Positions 9,765-18,975 of a stretch of 64,000 bases of DNA are shown one piece after another (positions within the stretch are counted from its first letter, which is position 1; each line of letters opens with the position of its first letter). Origin of the DNA: Candidatus Woesearchaeota archaeon. Lineage in GTDB: Archaea; Nanobdellota; Nanobdellia; Woesearchaeales; WJKR01. Location: positions 1 to 64,000 of the forward strand of contig JAFGNA010000017.1 in NCBI GenBank assembly GCA_016927245.1, written 5' to 3'. A program made the position numbers and the translations under genes. The notes under the pieces are model-generated. The model ran no database searches and was not told where the DNA came from. It worked only from the letters and a program-made list of their open reading frames with translations.

Positions 9765-9835
9765 GCCCCGTGGTGTAGCGGCCAATCATCCCAGCCTTTG
9801 GAGCTGGGGACCTCGGTTCGAATCCGGGCGGGGCT
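9765..9835 (+). tRNA. tRNA-Gln(UUG)
   Basis: GCCCCGT...GCGGGGC acceptor, CCAGC-CTTTGGA-GCTGG anticodon arm, CTCGG-TTCGAAT-CCGGG T-arm. Confidence 0.93.
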
Positions 9836-9837
9836 AT
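9825..9837 (+). repeat. att-like repeat copy 1 (CGGGCGGGGCTAT), within the 3' end of tRNA-Gln
   Basis: Identical 13-mer recurs at 10546 and 11347; 10-mer GCGGGGCTAT recurs at 12824. Confidence 0.85.
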
Positions 9838-9923
9838 TAACCTTTTGGAATACTTGAGGGGAAACGGCCTTGATTACCTATTTTTAAAGAAATTTTATAT
9901 ATTCGTTCATTTAACCACTAATT

Positions 9924-10505
9924 ATGGCTGAAGGTCGTTATACTATAATTATTCTCCCAGATAAGAATTTTTCAGATTTGGTTTTTGATATTAGAAGTGA
10001 GCTCGTTGATTCTATCGTAGTCCCGAAAGTTCCTCCTCATGTTACTTTGAGAGAAGATTTTTTTTCTGATAACATTGATGGGTTCATAGATGAATTCAGT
10101 GGTTTGATTGATCTTTTTTCTTCTTTCAATATCTCATTTTCACATGTTGACGTTTTTCAAAGAGGTCACGTTGTATATCTCGTCAACAACCACGAGCAAC
10201 TACAGGCGCTTCACGAATTAACTGTTAAGACTTCCCAAAAGTATGTTTCTACACCAAAAGAAATTGATTTTGATTGCGAACTCAACGAACGACAAAAAGA
10301 ACTTGTTGCCTTGTATCAATTACCTTTCTATTTTGAATATTATAATCCTCATATGACTCTTGTACGTTTAAATGATAATTCTAACAGAGAGTTAATTCTT
10401 AAGCATATTCAATCTAAACAATTACCAAAGATGTTCAAAGCGACTGCTGTTTGTATTTATGATAAGGTTAAAAAAGACATTTATAAGTTAATACCTTTGG
10501 ATTAG
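9924..10505 (+). CDS. 2H phosphoesterase / 2'-5' RNA ligase superfamily protein
   Basis: 193 aa; two H-x-T motifs: PPHVTLRED and NPHMTLVRL. Confidence 0.7.
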   Translation: MAEGRYTIIILPDKNFSDLVFDIRSELVDSIVVPKVPPHVTLREDFFSDNIDGFIDEFSGLIDLFSSFNISFSHVDVFQRGHVVYLVNNHEQLQALHELTVKTSQKYVSTPKEIDFDCELNERQKELVALYQLPFYFEYYNPHMTLVRLNDNSNRELILKHIQSKQLPKMFKATAVCIYDKVKKDIYKLIPLD

Positions 10506-10545
10506 AAAAACATAACTTCTATAAGCATCTTTATATAAATTATCA

Positions 10546-10559
10546 CGGGCGGGGCTATC
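10546..10559 (+). repeat. att-like repeat copy 2 (CGGGCGGGGCTATC)
   Basis: 13/13 match to tRNA-Gln 3' end; 14/14 to copy 3. Confidence 0.85.
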
Positions 10560-10707
10560 GAGGGAAAAGCGATTCCTGAGGACCTCAAAATTCAACGGGC
10601 GCTTTTCCTCTTTCAGAACCCTTTGCAACACGCATTGTTCATGAATTGAACTTGATTTTTACAAAGGACTTTTTTTGCTTTTTTTAGAAAATGAGTTTAT
10701 TGGGAGG

Positions 10708-11226
10708 TCATAATTTTTTAACAAAAGAAACAAGTTCTTTAATGTTCTTTTTATCGGTAAAGTCGACAGGTTTATTCCATGCTTGAATCATTCCTTCCTC
10801 ATCTTCTGATTTGTTCTTTTTTCTACGTAGGATGCTGATGAACATGCGCATTATGATTCTATTCTTGAAATCCAGCTTATTTTTGTCAAAACCACCTCTC
10901 AAATAGAATAGTTTTGTTTTATCATCTTGTATATTGTGTTTTGTAATATCGTCTATAACTTTTTTGTTGTATGGTGAAGCTCCTGTCGCATACACAACTA
11001 GTTTTTTTTCAGGAATTGCTTTCATGAGGTTATAAACTTTTTTTAGGCCTATTATTCCTATTGCGTGCAGACTTCCGCCATAAACTATGATATCGTATTT
11101 CTGTAGCATATTTTTATTCGCTTCTTTTTGTTCTATAATGTCTGCTTTCAAATCGTTTGCTATCCACTCAGCATATTTCTTTGTAAAGCCAGAAACTGTT
11201 TTGTAAATCACAATTGCTTTCTTCAT
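10708..11226 (-). CDS. Flavodoxin domain protein
   Basis: MKKAIVIYKTVSGFTKKYAEWIANDLKADIIE...YDIIVYGGSLHAIGIIGLKK...LVVYATGASP. Confidence 0.8.
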   Translation of the reverse strand: MKKAIVIYKTVSGFTKKYAEWIANDLKADIIEQKEANKNMLQKYDIIVYGGSLHAIGIIGLKKVYNLMKAIPEKKLVVYATGASPYNKKVIDDITKHNIQDDKTKLFYLRGGFDKNKLDFKNRIIMRMFISILRRKKNKSEDEEGMIQAWNKPVDFTDKKNIKELVSFVKKL

Positions 11227-11346
11227 ACTCGTATTTATCTTTACAACGTATATTTATATTTTTTTCTCATTATCTTGGTTCCCCCCGACCTGCTCAGTAT
11301 AGTATTGCTTTTTCCGAGGTTTCTTTAAATAGAAAGACGGAGGAGT

Positions 11347-11360
11347 CGGGCGGGGCTATC
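11347..11360 (+). repeat. att-like repeat copy 3 (CGGGCGGGGCTATC)
   Basis: 14/14 match to copy 2. Confidence 0.85.
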
Positions 11361-11406
11361 TAACATATCTGTTACTTTTTAGGGCTAATTGTTCCCTTTT
11401 GTTGTG

Positions 11407-11865
11407 CTATCTCCTCATATTCTTCAATTCTTTGTATCTTTCCTTTCTGAAATAATTGATTTCTGCAACGCCCTTTAGCAAATATCCTAAAAGAAAAGCG
11501 TATGTGTAAACCCCTTTCATCAAGAAATCTTTATTTCTTTTTTTTATCTCTGAAATTTCCTGGGAAGAATAGTTTTGTAGTTCGTTGCTTAGTGAATCTG
11601 CTTTTTCTTCTAATGATTCTTTTATTGTTCTTGCATAATCAACATTTTCTAAACTAAATAGTCTATTTTTCTTAAGGTCTTTTCTAACAGATTTTTGTTC
11701 TGACAATAAGTGAGAAATATTTCGATAGTTTTCGTGTTTATTTTTGTAATTTATCTCGTTTTGAATACCTATGGTGCTGCCTATTATGAATGCTCCTGCT
11801 GCGACTATTGCTTTCGCTTGTTTGTATCGTAAATAATTTTTACTCATTTTCTTCACTTGATACAT
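11407..11865 (-). CDS. Hypothetical membrane-associated protein
   Basis: 152 aa; two hydrophobic segments (AIVAAGAFIIGSTIG; GVYTYAFLLGYLLKGVA). Confidence 0.55.
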   Translation of the reverse strand: MYQVKKMSKNYLRYKQAKAIVAAGAFIIGSTIGIQNEINYKNKHENYRNISHLLSEQKSVRKDLKKNRLFSLENVDYARTIKESLEEKADSLSNELQNYSSQEISEIKKRNKDFLMKGVYTYAFLLGYLLKGVAEINYFRKERYKELKNMRR

Positions 11866-11968
11866 GATATGTAATCATTAAAAAGTAATAATTTCACTGT
11901 AAATATTAAATTATGTTGTTAAAAAAATAACAACATTTATATTGTGCTATTGATTATTCTTTAAGGAA

Positions 11969-12676
11969 ATGGATTTACTTGATGGACTAAAGAACGCTGA
12001 TTTAACTCCGAACGAATCAAAAGCATATCTGAAACTATTGCAAGTAAAAGAATTGAATGCAAATGAATTGGCTAAAAAAATATCTATGGATAGAAGTTTA
12101 ACTTATAGTATTTTGAATAAATTACTGGAAAAAGGCTTAGTTAGCTACAAAATAAAAAACTCAAAAAAATATTTTATTGCTTCAAAACCAATAAACTTGC
12201 TTAACAAATTGAAAGAAAAAGAATCGGTGCTAAAAGATATTGTTCCTGAACTTGAAAAGATTCAACAAACAGAAGATTTGGGCTACTCAATTGAAGTTTA
12301 TGAGGGAAAATCAGGACTCCGGTCATGGATTAATCTTATCTTAAAAGTAAAAGAATACTTTGCTTTTGGAATGACAGGTAAGGCTTATTACGAATTATAT
12401 GAAATGCCAAGGCTTGTAAAGGAATTCAAAGAGAAAAACATTAAAGGAAAATTAATTGGTTATGAACAAGATGATAAAAAAAAAACATACCATCAATTAG
12501 GTTTTGAGTATAAATATTTGCCTTTCAAAATGAGTGCTTCAACATCAATATTTGGAGATTACATTTCAATACATCACATCGGCGAAAAACCCTTAATTAT
12601 TGTAATAAAGAATAAAGAAATTGCAAATAGTTATAGAAATTTGTTTAATTATTTATGGAAAACAGCCAAAAAGTAG
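11969..12676 (+). CDS. TrmB-family transcriptional regulator
   Basis: 235 aa; N-terminal wHTH (LTPNESKAYLKLLQVKELNANELAKKISMDRSLTYSILNKLLEKGLVSY) plus C-terminal domain. Confidence 0.75.
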   Translation: MDLLDGLKNADLTPNESKAYLKLLQVKELNANELAKKISMDRSLTYSILNKLLEKGLVSYKIKNSKKYFIASKPINLLNKLKEKESVLKDIVPELEKIQQTEDLGYSIEVYEGKSGLRSWINLILKVKEYFAFGMTGKAYYELYEMPRLVKEFKEKNIKGKLIGYEQDDKKKTYHQLGFEYKYLPFKMSASTSIFGDYISIHHIGEKPLIIVIKNKEIANSYRNLFNYLWKTAKK

Positions 12677-12823
12677 GCCACGTATCTTTTTAATCAAGAC
12701 GACAGACATTATAAACCCGAAGATATTCCTTCTCGGAATACCCTTTATTGTGGTATGGGGGCTGAAAACCATGAAAAACAACGAGTCAGCCCCTAAAACT
12801 AATGGATATATGCAGATGCCCTT

Positions 12824-12833
12824 GCGGGGCTAT
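12824..12833 (+). repeat. att-like repeat copy 4 (partial, GCGGGGCTAT)
   Basis: 10/10 match to core of the other copies, at the AT-rich to GC-rich transition. Confidence 0.6.
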
Positions 12834-12930
12834 AGCTCTCTATCGGAGCATTCTGGGGCTTTTGACATGATTCCGTAGACGAACTGGTTTAATGAGAAAG
12901 ATTAAATAGGAGTTTGCATTGGACCGGCAC

Positions 12931-13236
12931 ATGGACAAGCGACTGCTCATCATCACTCTTCTTGCAGCTTTACTTCTGCTCGCAGGATGCGCGAAGACCG
13001 TAGCGGAGCTGACCAGCGACGATAGTTACGTCAACGAAAAGGTTAAGGTCAAAGGAGAAGCGAGGGCGCCGCTCAAGATAGGAACAATCTCAGGGTACGC
13101 CTTGGTGGATAAGAACGACGACGCCATCATCGTCGCCAGCGAACGACTACCAATAGAAGGAGAACGAGTCATCGCCAAAGGAACGCTCAAGCAAGGGCCG
13201 CTAGGCATAGGATATTACATCGAGGCTGAAGAATAA
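12931..13236 (+). CDS. Small lipoprotein with predicted OB-like domain
   Basis: MDKRLLIITLLAALLLLAGCAKTVAELT... lipobox LAGC. Confidence 0.65.
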   Translation: MDKRLLIITLLAALLLLAGCAKTVAELTSDDSYVNEKVKVKGEARAPLKIGTISGYALVDKNDDAIIVASERLPIEGERVIAKGTLKQGPLGIGYYIEAEE

Positions 13237-13324
13237 CACGACTTCTCTTTCATCCAGGGCTCGCTTCCACAAAAAGCCTTAAATACTACCTTTTTGTGAG
13301 CACGGAAAATCAGGGGGTGCTCAA

Positions 13325-14338
13325 GTGAAGAAACTCATCGTCATAGCATTGCTCGTCTGCTCATTATTAGTGCTTAGCGGCTGCCACATCCATTGGGGCG
13401 GGCAGACCAAGCAGGAATCAGCGACGGAGAAGAACAAGCCGTCCATCTGCTTGCGCGCCAGCTATCCTGACGTCTGCTTGCGAGGCGTCGCGTTGGAGAA
13501 CAACAATCCGCAGGCGTGCGAGCTCATGGAGGACGAGTATGCCAAGCAGTCGTGCTTGTCCATGATAGACTACGACGAGTTAGACGGTGATGATGGCGAT
13601 CAAGGCGGTTGCAAGTACGACAGCGAGTGCCCGGCCATCTGCAAGGGGGACGTGAAGTGGGAGCAGGGGTGCAACCCGCGCAAGGGCGAGTGCGTCGACA
13701 CGTTCGACACCGACTGCTCGGCTATCACCGACACTATTGCCGGCTTCGACTTCCCCCAGACGTGTATTGATGGTGAGTGCGTGCGCAACGAGGCCGAGAT
13801 AGCCGCGCAGCGAGCAGAACTCGTATCCTTGCAACAAGAGATCAGTGACAACGTCAAGCAGCTCAACGCGTACCGACAAGAGGTCAACGCGCAGAAGCTC
13901 GACGCGAACAAGAAATGCCTCAACGCGCTCGCGGACGTGACGAACATGTTCATCATCGACTCGGCGCTGAGGATGGGGGGTATTATCAACAGTGGCATCA
14001 ACTACATCGCCAAAGGGAGCAGCCTGGTCTCCTCGACGACGACGCTCACCTTCCAGAACGATGAGCTTATTGGCGTGACGAAGACGAGCACGAACTATAA
14101 TTTCGGCAATGACATCGCAGGCGCCATGGGTGACTACGCAGGACAAGTGACGGAGAAGATGTACGCGATTACCGCGGCGGAAGAGGCCAATCAGAAGCCT
14201 CCTGTCGAGGACTACATCGCGTTCTACTGCGACTATAATGAGTACCTCGGAGAGGTGTTGGAGGTCACCGCGGCGCAGCTCGACCAACAAGTGGCGATGG
14301 CAAGCGTCCTTGAAGGACAGATCAACGCGCTCTCATGA
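13325..14338 (+). CDS. Cys-rich lipoprotein, hypothetical
   Basis: GTG start; MKKLIVIALLVCSLLVLSGCHIHWGG lipobox; Cys-rich N-terminal half. Confidence 0.65.
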   Translation: MKKLIVIALLVCSLLVLSGCHIHWGGQTKQESATEKNKPSICLRASYPDVCLRGVALENNNPQACELMEDEYAKQSCLSMIDYDELDGDDGDQGGCKYDSECPAICKGDVKWEQGCNPRKGECVDTFDTDCSAITDTIAGFDFPQTCIDGECVRNEAEIAAQRAELVSLQQEISDNVKQLNAYRQEVNAQKLDANKKCLNALADVTNMFIIDSALRMGGIINSGINYIAKGSSLVSSTTTLTFQNDELIGVTKTSTNYNFGNDIAGAMGDYAGQVTEKMYAITAAEEANQKPPVEDYIAFYCDYNEYLGEVLEVTAAQLDQQVAMASVLEGQINALS

Positions 14339-14394
14339 CCTTGTGGTCTCCTCCATGATGCTGGGACGGTCATGGTTTATTTTCCTTGCAAGGG

Positions 14395-14652
14395 TTATTC
14401 TTTGCGTTTTCCTTTCATGCAGGACACGAATGAGGCTGCTTTTTTTAGTAGGGAGTTGGCTGTTGGTGACCCTGCGGGCGGGTAGCCGAGCTTGCTGAGC
14501 AGTTTTTTCGCTTTGCGCTCGTCCCCTTCGAAGGAGACGGTGCTTGTGGCTATGTCGACGTGCGCGTTGGTGAGGCCGTGCTTGCGCAGGTGCTTGGTGA
14601 TGGTGTTGGCGCACCCGCCGCATTTGAGGTTGACGATGGTTATGACACCCAT
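14395..14652 (-). CDS. Heavy-metal-associated (HMA) domain protein
   Basis: MGVITIVNLKCGGCANTITKHLRKHGLTNAHVDIATSTVSFEG; CxxC metal motif. Confidence 0.75.
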   Translation of the reverse strand: MGVITIVNLKCGGCANTITKHLRKHGLTNAHVDIATSTVSFEGDERKAKKLLSKLGYPPAGSPTANSLLKKAASFVSCMKGKRKE

Positions 14653-14705
14653 AAAAATATGAATGTGCTTTCATATATAAATCTTTCTCTTGCGGCACCA
14701 GGACC

Positions 14706-15200
14706 CTACCGCCGCGACACCGCGTCGCTGTCAGCGTCGTAGAACCGCCACTCCAAGAGGGCGTCCTCCTTGATACCGATGCGCGTCGCCCTCGCGATTG
14801 CTGGCTTGTGACCGTCATCGAGCACCTTGACTCGTCCCCCCAACGGCAGGCCGCTCTCCTGGGTGGTGATGCCCAGGCACCGGCAAAGCCTGCCAGGACC
14901 GTTGCACCCGTCACCATCAGTGGCCCGTATCAACACGGCACCTGGCCCTTCGTCCGTGGTGATGTTCAGGCAGTGGTACATGCCATAGATGAGGTACACG
15001 TAGAGGTGGCCGTACGTGTCGAACATGGGCGCGCTCCTCCTCGTCCTCGTCCGGGCGTGGCTCGCCCCGTCATCCTTGTACGCCTCGGTCTCCGTGATTC
15101 GCGACTCTCTGCCGTCCACGACGAGCAATTTACCTACGAGTTCCCGGGCCACGACGACCGTGTCGCGCCTGAAAAAATCCGCGGGCAATTCCTTTCTCAC
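14706..15200 (-). CDS. 3-methyladenine DNA glycosylase (AAG/MPG type)
   Basis: LPADFFRRDTVVVARELVGKLLVV...ITETEAYKDDGASHA...GHLYVYLIYGMYHCLNITT. Confidence 0.88.
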   Translation of the reverse strand: MRKELPADFFRRDTVVVARELVGKLLVVDGRESRITETEAYKDDGASHARTRTRRSAPMFDTYGHLYVYLIYGMYHCLNITTDEGPGAVLIRATDGDGCNGPGRLCRCLGITTQESGLPLGGRVKVLDDGHKPAIARATRIGIKEDALLEWRFYDADSDAVSRR

Positions 15201-15204
15201 CTGC

Positions 15205-15804
15205 TCAGCCTCCCTTGAGGGGGACGAATGAGAACCCGTAGTGCTTCTCCCGCGTCACCTCGCCGTCCCGCTTCTCGTACACCCACACGCTATCCCTGAT
15301 AGGGATGACCATCCTTCCCTGGTCGGCGAGCTGGTCGAGCAGCAGCCCTGGCAATTCCTCGGCGGCCGCAGAGACGAGGATGCGGTCATAAGGGCCTTCC
15401 TCTGCTAGCCCCATCCCTGTAGCTTGCCGTATCTCCGCCCAGGGATAATCATATTGCTGGAGGTTCCCCTGGCCGAACCTGACGAGCTCGGGCACGACCT
15501 CCGTGCCCTTCACCCAGCCCTCTGGGCCGGTGATGCTCGCCAGCAATGCCGTGGTCCATCCGCTCCCGCTCCCCACGTCGAGCACGCGCTGCCCCTTCGA
15601 GGGGGCGAGCCATTCGAGCATCAGGGCCACGGTGTACGGTTGGCTGTTCGTCTGGCCGTGGCCGATAGGGAGGGGTTCGTCGCGCCCTGCTTGTCCGCGC
15701 AAGGAAGGGGGCAGGAAGTCCTCTCGTCGCACCTCTCGGAACGCGCGGATGATGTGCGGGGTGCGCAGCGCGCCGTCTGTGATGAGGTCGTCGATGAGCG
15801 CCAT
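15205..15804 (-). CDS. pcm: Protein-L-isoaspartate O-methyltransferase
   Basis: MALIDDLITDGALRTPHIIRAFREVRREDFLP...QTNSQPYTVALMLEWL...VLDVGSGSGWTTALLA. Confidence 0.88.
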   Translation of the reverse strand: MALIDDLITDGALRTPHIIRAFREVRREDFLPPSLRGQAGRDEPLPIGHGQTNSQPYTVALMLEWLAPSKGQRVLDVGSGSGWTTALLASITGPEGWVKGTEVVPELVRFGQGNLQQYDYPWAEIRQATGMGLAEEGPYDRILVSAAAEELPGLLLDQLADQGRMVIPIRDSVWVYEKRDGEVTREKHYGFSFVPLKGG

Positions 15805-16107
15805 GGAGGTGGGAGGAAGGGGGCGTGCTTTATCTGTCTTTCCGCCTATCTCCTCCCGTACCTGCCTTCGAGGACGTGGAAGACTTTCATGAGGAGGTAG
15901 GCCTCTATGGGTGCTTGGGGGAACGGCGCGTTGGCGCATACTGTGTCTGCTCGTTTGAGCATCAGGGTCTCTGTGCGAGGGGGAGGGCGATGGCGGCCGC
16001 GAGCACGAACCGCTTTTTCATAACTATTTTTGATAGGGGAGAATTTCTTTTAAATGTCGTCTTTTAGCACACGAAAGTATATAAGCGAGCGTTGCGGATG
16101 GGAGTGC

Positions 16108-16962
16108 ATGGCCGACGCGTTCTTGATGCTCTCCATTGCTCCTCTCGTCATCATTGTGGGTGTCGTCGCCGTGTTTGTGGGTCTCGTCGTGTTATTGGTG
16201 CGCGTGGTCAGCCGGGCTGTGGGCGATCCTGACCGGGTCAGGGGGGTATTTAATCCTGGTTTCGCGGCGGTGAATGAGAAGTTCAAGAACGGTACCATTC
16301 AGCAAGAAGTGCGTGAGCGTCTGGAGCGCCGTTTAGGTGATGGTTGCCGGGTGGAGCAGGACTTTTTTCGGTTGAACATGTTCTACGCGGCGCCTCCCCG
16401 GTCAAGGGCCGCTATACACGCAAACCCCGGTCCTTCCCATGATTTGTACGCGATGCCCGATGGAGCGCATCCGTGCGCGGTGACGGAGTTGATGTTCTTG
16501 CTCAGCTTCGGTGGGTTCGGTAAGGAGTCGTTGCGTCGCCTCAAGGCGTGCGCGGTGACGAGGACGTTGCGTGACGAGGTGGCTATGCTGTGCCAAGAGG
16601 GGTTGTTTTCCGTGCGGTTGAACAAAAAAGTGGTGGGGGTTATTGACCTCGTTCATCAGCGCGTGCTCAGCCCTGCTCACGAGACGGTCGCAACAATCGA
16701 GGCGCCTCCTGCCTTGTATGTGAAGCGTGTCCGTGCAGGCGCCACGAGCGTGACGCCGGAAGTGGCGTGGAAGCTGCGTTTTGCTCCTTCTAGGCTCGCG
16801 ACCGTCTATGAGCAGCGTAGTAGCGTCAGGGAGTTTTTATTAGGTTCGCCGCCTGATCGTTTGGTGGCCGAGTTCTCTTCCTCGTTGTCGAGGCGTGAGC
16901 GAGCGCTTGCACTGGGCCTCCTGTATTTCGTGAAGATCAAGGATTATTTGCATCCTAGGTAG
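16108..16962 (+). CDS. Hypothetical membrane protein
   Basis: N-terminal TM (IAPLVIIVGVVAVFVGLVVLLVRVV) and soluble C-terminal region. Confidence 0.55.
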   Translation: MADAFLMLSIAPLVIIVGVVAVFVGLVVLLVRVVSRAVGDPDRVRGVFNPGFAAVNEKFKNGTIQQEVRERLERRLGDGCRVEQDFFRLNMFYAAPPRSRAAIHANPGPSHDLYAMPDGAHPCAVTELMFLLSFGGFGKESLRRLKACAVTRTLRDEVAMLCQEGLFSVRLNKKVVGVIDLVHQRVLSPAHETVATIEAPPALYVKRVRAGATSVTPEVAWKLRFAPSRLATVYEQRSSVREFLLGSPPDRLVAEFSSSLSRRERALALGLLYFVKIKDYLHPR

Positions 16963-17008
16963 AAGCACTTTTAAACAATGGTGTGTTCGCGGTTGGTGGG
17001 TGATAGGG

Positions 17009-17467
17009 ATGGACTGCATTTTCTGCAAGATCGTCAAGGGAGAGCTTCCTTGCCATAAGATCTGGGAGGACGAGAAGCACCTGGCGATGCTCTCTATCTT
17101 CCCCAATATCAAGGGCTTCAGCGTTGTGCTGACCAAAGAGCACCTGCCCAGCGATGTCTGCTCGCTCGAGCGAGATGATTATGTCTCACTGCTCCTCGCG
17201 GCCAAAGAGGTGGCTGGCGTCCTCAATAAGGGGTTGGGCGTCGCGAGGACCGGCATCATCGCCGAGGGCATGGGCGTCGACCACGCGCACGTCAAGCTGT
17301 TCCCTCTGATCGGGACGAAACCTGGAGAGGAGTGGGAACCGAATCTCTCCAAGATAACGACCTATTTCGACAAGTACGAAGGTTATATCTCGAGCCATGA
17401 CAGCGGGCGCGCCGATGACAAGGAACTCGCGGCGCTCGCCAAGCAGATATGGGAGGCGAACGACTAA
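17009..17467 (+). CDS. HIT family protein
   Basis: MDCIFCKIVKGELPCHKIWEDEKHLAMLSIFPNIKGFSVVLTKEH ... GMGVDHAHVKLFP. Confidence 0.88.
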   Translation: MDCIFCKIVKGELPCHKIWEDEKHLAMLSIFPNIKGFSVVLTKEHLPSDVCSLERDDYVSLLLAAKEVAGVLNKGLGVARTGIIAEGMGVDHAHVKLFPLIGTKPGEEWEPNLSKITTYFDKYEGYISSHDSGRADDKELAALAKQIWEAND

Positions 17468-17685
17468 TGGATGAAGGACAAGAATTCGACCCGGCGCGGT
17501 TTCAGGCGTTGGAGGAGGTCGTGTATCACACGAGCCATGTGTTGGAGATGGTGATGCAGTTGTTGGTGGACAAGGGCTACTTCACGGAGGAGGAGTTGGT
17601 GAAGAAGATGGAGGAGTTCGTCGAGCATGAGGACACGGAAGAGGTGGGGTATGATGCTGATGCGCCTCGCGACCGTGACGAATGA
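17467..17685 (+). CDS. Small hypothetical protein
   Basis: MDEGQEFDPARFQALEEVVYHTSHVLEMVMQLLVDKGYFTEEELVKKMEEF; abuts HIT gene stop. Confidence 0.6.
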   Translation: MDEGQEFDPARFQALEEVVYHTSHVLEMVMQLLVDKGYFTEEELVKKMEEFVEHEDTEEVGYDADAPRDRDE

Positions 17686-17761
17686 CGTCCGTTGTTCCCG
17701 GAGATACCAATGGACAGGCGGGGGCGGCAGGTTTTAATCGCTTCTCCGCTTCCTGTTGGTG

Positions 17762-17968
17762 ATGGTTATTTATTGTGTCGACGGCCGTTTCTTGGACGGC
17801 GCCAAGCAGGACGCCGCGCGCGAGGAGGTCTTTCGTGCCGTGTGCGATGAGCTTGATGGCGTCCTCTCGCGGTATGGGTGTGTCCGTACTAGTCTTGGTT
17901 CGTGGGTGCATGTCGGTGCGGATGCCGTGTTCTGCTGCTCTGCTTTGCCGCGTAGCCCTAGGGCCTGA
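17762..17968 (+). CDS. Small hypothetical protein
   Basis: MVIYCVDGRFLDGAKQDAAREEVFRAVCDELDGVLSRYGCVRT...; convergent with acyP. Confidence 0.35.
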   Translation: MVIYCVDGRFLDGAKQDAAREEVFRAVCDELDGVLSRYGCVRTSLGSWVHVGADAVFCCSALPRSPRA

Positions 17969-18227
17969 TGGCGAATTCCTTGAAGAGGAAGTTGGGGATC
18001 TCGTCCTCTACGGTGACGTTGCTCACCGTCGCCTCTGTCGGTCCTTCGTGGCAGAGCTCGATGAAGAGCTCGATGGCGCCGTCTTCTCCTTCAGCGACGA
18101 CTTCGACGCCGCCTTCGATGTTGCGTACGTACCCGTTGATGCCGAGCCGGTCCGCGTGCCGTTTGAGGAATGTGCGGAAGCCTACTGCGAGGACGGTGCC
18201 GTCAATGTAGATGTGGACTTTGCGCAT
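17958..18227 (-). CDS. acyP: Acylphosphatase
   Basis: MRKVHIYIDGTVLAVGFRTFLKRHADRLGINGYVRNIEGGVEVVAEGE. Confidence 0.88.
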   Translation of the reverse strand: MRKVHIYIDGTVLAVGFRTFLKRHADRLGINGYVRNIEGGVEVVAEGEDGAIELFIELCHEGPTEATVSNVTVEDEIPNFLFKEFAIRP

Positions 18228-18287
18228 GTTGGTTTTTTCTGGTGCGGGCCGTTATTTATAGTTTTCGTCTTGGGAAACAGTTAAATA

Positions 18288-18818
18288 ATGGTTGTTTTTT
18301 CCTTGCCTTTGATGGATGGTTCTCGGTTGCGTGTGGTGGAGCGTGGCATCCGCAAGGGCTTCGCGAAGATTAAGGGTGAGCTTGACGATCACCTTGACGG
18401 CATCAATCGTAACGCGACTGAGATGCAGTCCTTGTTCGATTACCTTGTTGAGTTAGAGGGGAAGCTGGACAAGTTGCATGAGCGCTTGGACTCGGTGGAG
18501 CTGGCTGTCCGCGAGCCGGCTGGTCGTGGCGTGGTCGCGCCGTTGTCGTATCGTGAGCAGGAGGTCTTCTTGGTGTTGTATACGTCGGAGTTGCCGGTCT
18601 CTGCTTCTGCGGTCGCTGCCCGTCTCGGGTTGTCTGAGGAGGTGGTTCGTCACGTGGTCGCTTGCTTGGTGTCGAAGGGCGTTCCTCTTTTGCGGCAGGT
18701 GCGTGGTGGTGAGGTTATGTTCTCTTTGGAGTTGCGGTTCAAGGATGCGCAGGCGAGGGGCAATCTTGTGCGGATTGATGAGCGTGTTTCTGCGTTGTGG
18801 GCGCAGAACAGTTCATGA
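18288..18818 (+). CDS. Coiled-coil/winged-HTH putative regulator
   Basis: LSYREQEVFLVLYTSELPVSASAVAARLGLSEEVVRHVVACLVSKGVPLLRQ. Confidence 0.6.
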   Translation: MVVFSLPLMDGSRLRVVERGIRKGFAKIKGELDDHLDGINRNATEMQSLFDYLVELEGKLDKLHERLDSVELAVREPAGRGVVAPLSYREQEVFLVLYTSELPVSASAVAARLGLSEEVVRHVVACLVSKGVPLLRQVRGGEVMFSLELRFKDAQARGNLVRIDERVSALWAQNSS

Positions 18819-18975
18819 AGCATATTTTTTCGTTTTTGCTTATTATTTCTAGAATTATGTTTGTATAAAATTTTTTAGCAGAAACTAAAGTTTTTATACT
18901 TATTATTTTTTATTGCTTGACCAATATATTGTTTAACCAATAAATAAGTCATTTTGCTTTTTCTAAAATTTTTGA

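Larger units (their letters stand above)
9838..12833. mobile_element. AT-rich three-cassette island at tRNA-Gln, bounded by tRNA 3'-end repeats
   Basis: Sharp drop in GC between GC-rich neighbours; four tRNA-derived repeats partition it; no recombinase ORF inside. Confidence 0.7.

Noticed and set aside
12824-12880. GGGGCTATAGCTCTCTATCGGAGCATTCTGGGGCTTTTGACATG looks like a tRNA 5' half (acceptor strand plus D-arm GCTC/GAGC)
   Set aside because: No pairing anticodon stem, T-arm or 3' acceptor follows. More simply a chance resemblance or tRNA relic at the end of the cassette island; not enough for a split-tRNA claim.
15846-15962. Possible 38-aa minus-strand micro-ORF (MLKRADTVCANAPFPQAPIEAYLLMKVFHVLEGRYGRR)
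   Set aside because: Short and with no supporting motif or neighbour overlap; cannot be supported without comparative data.
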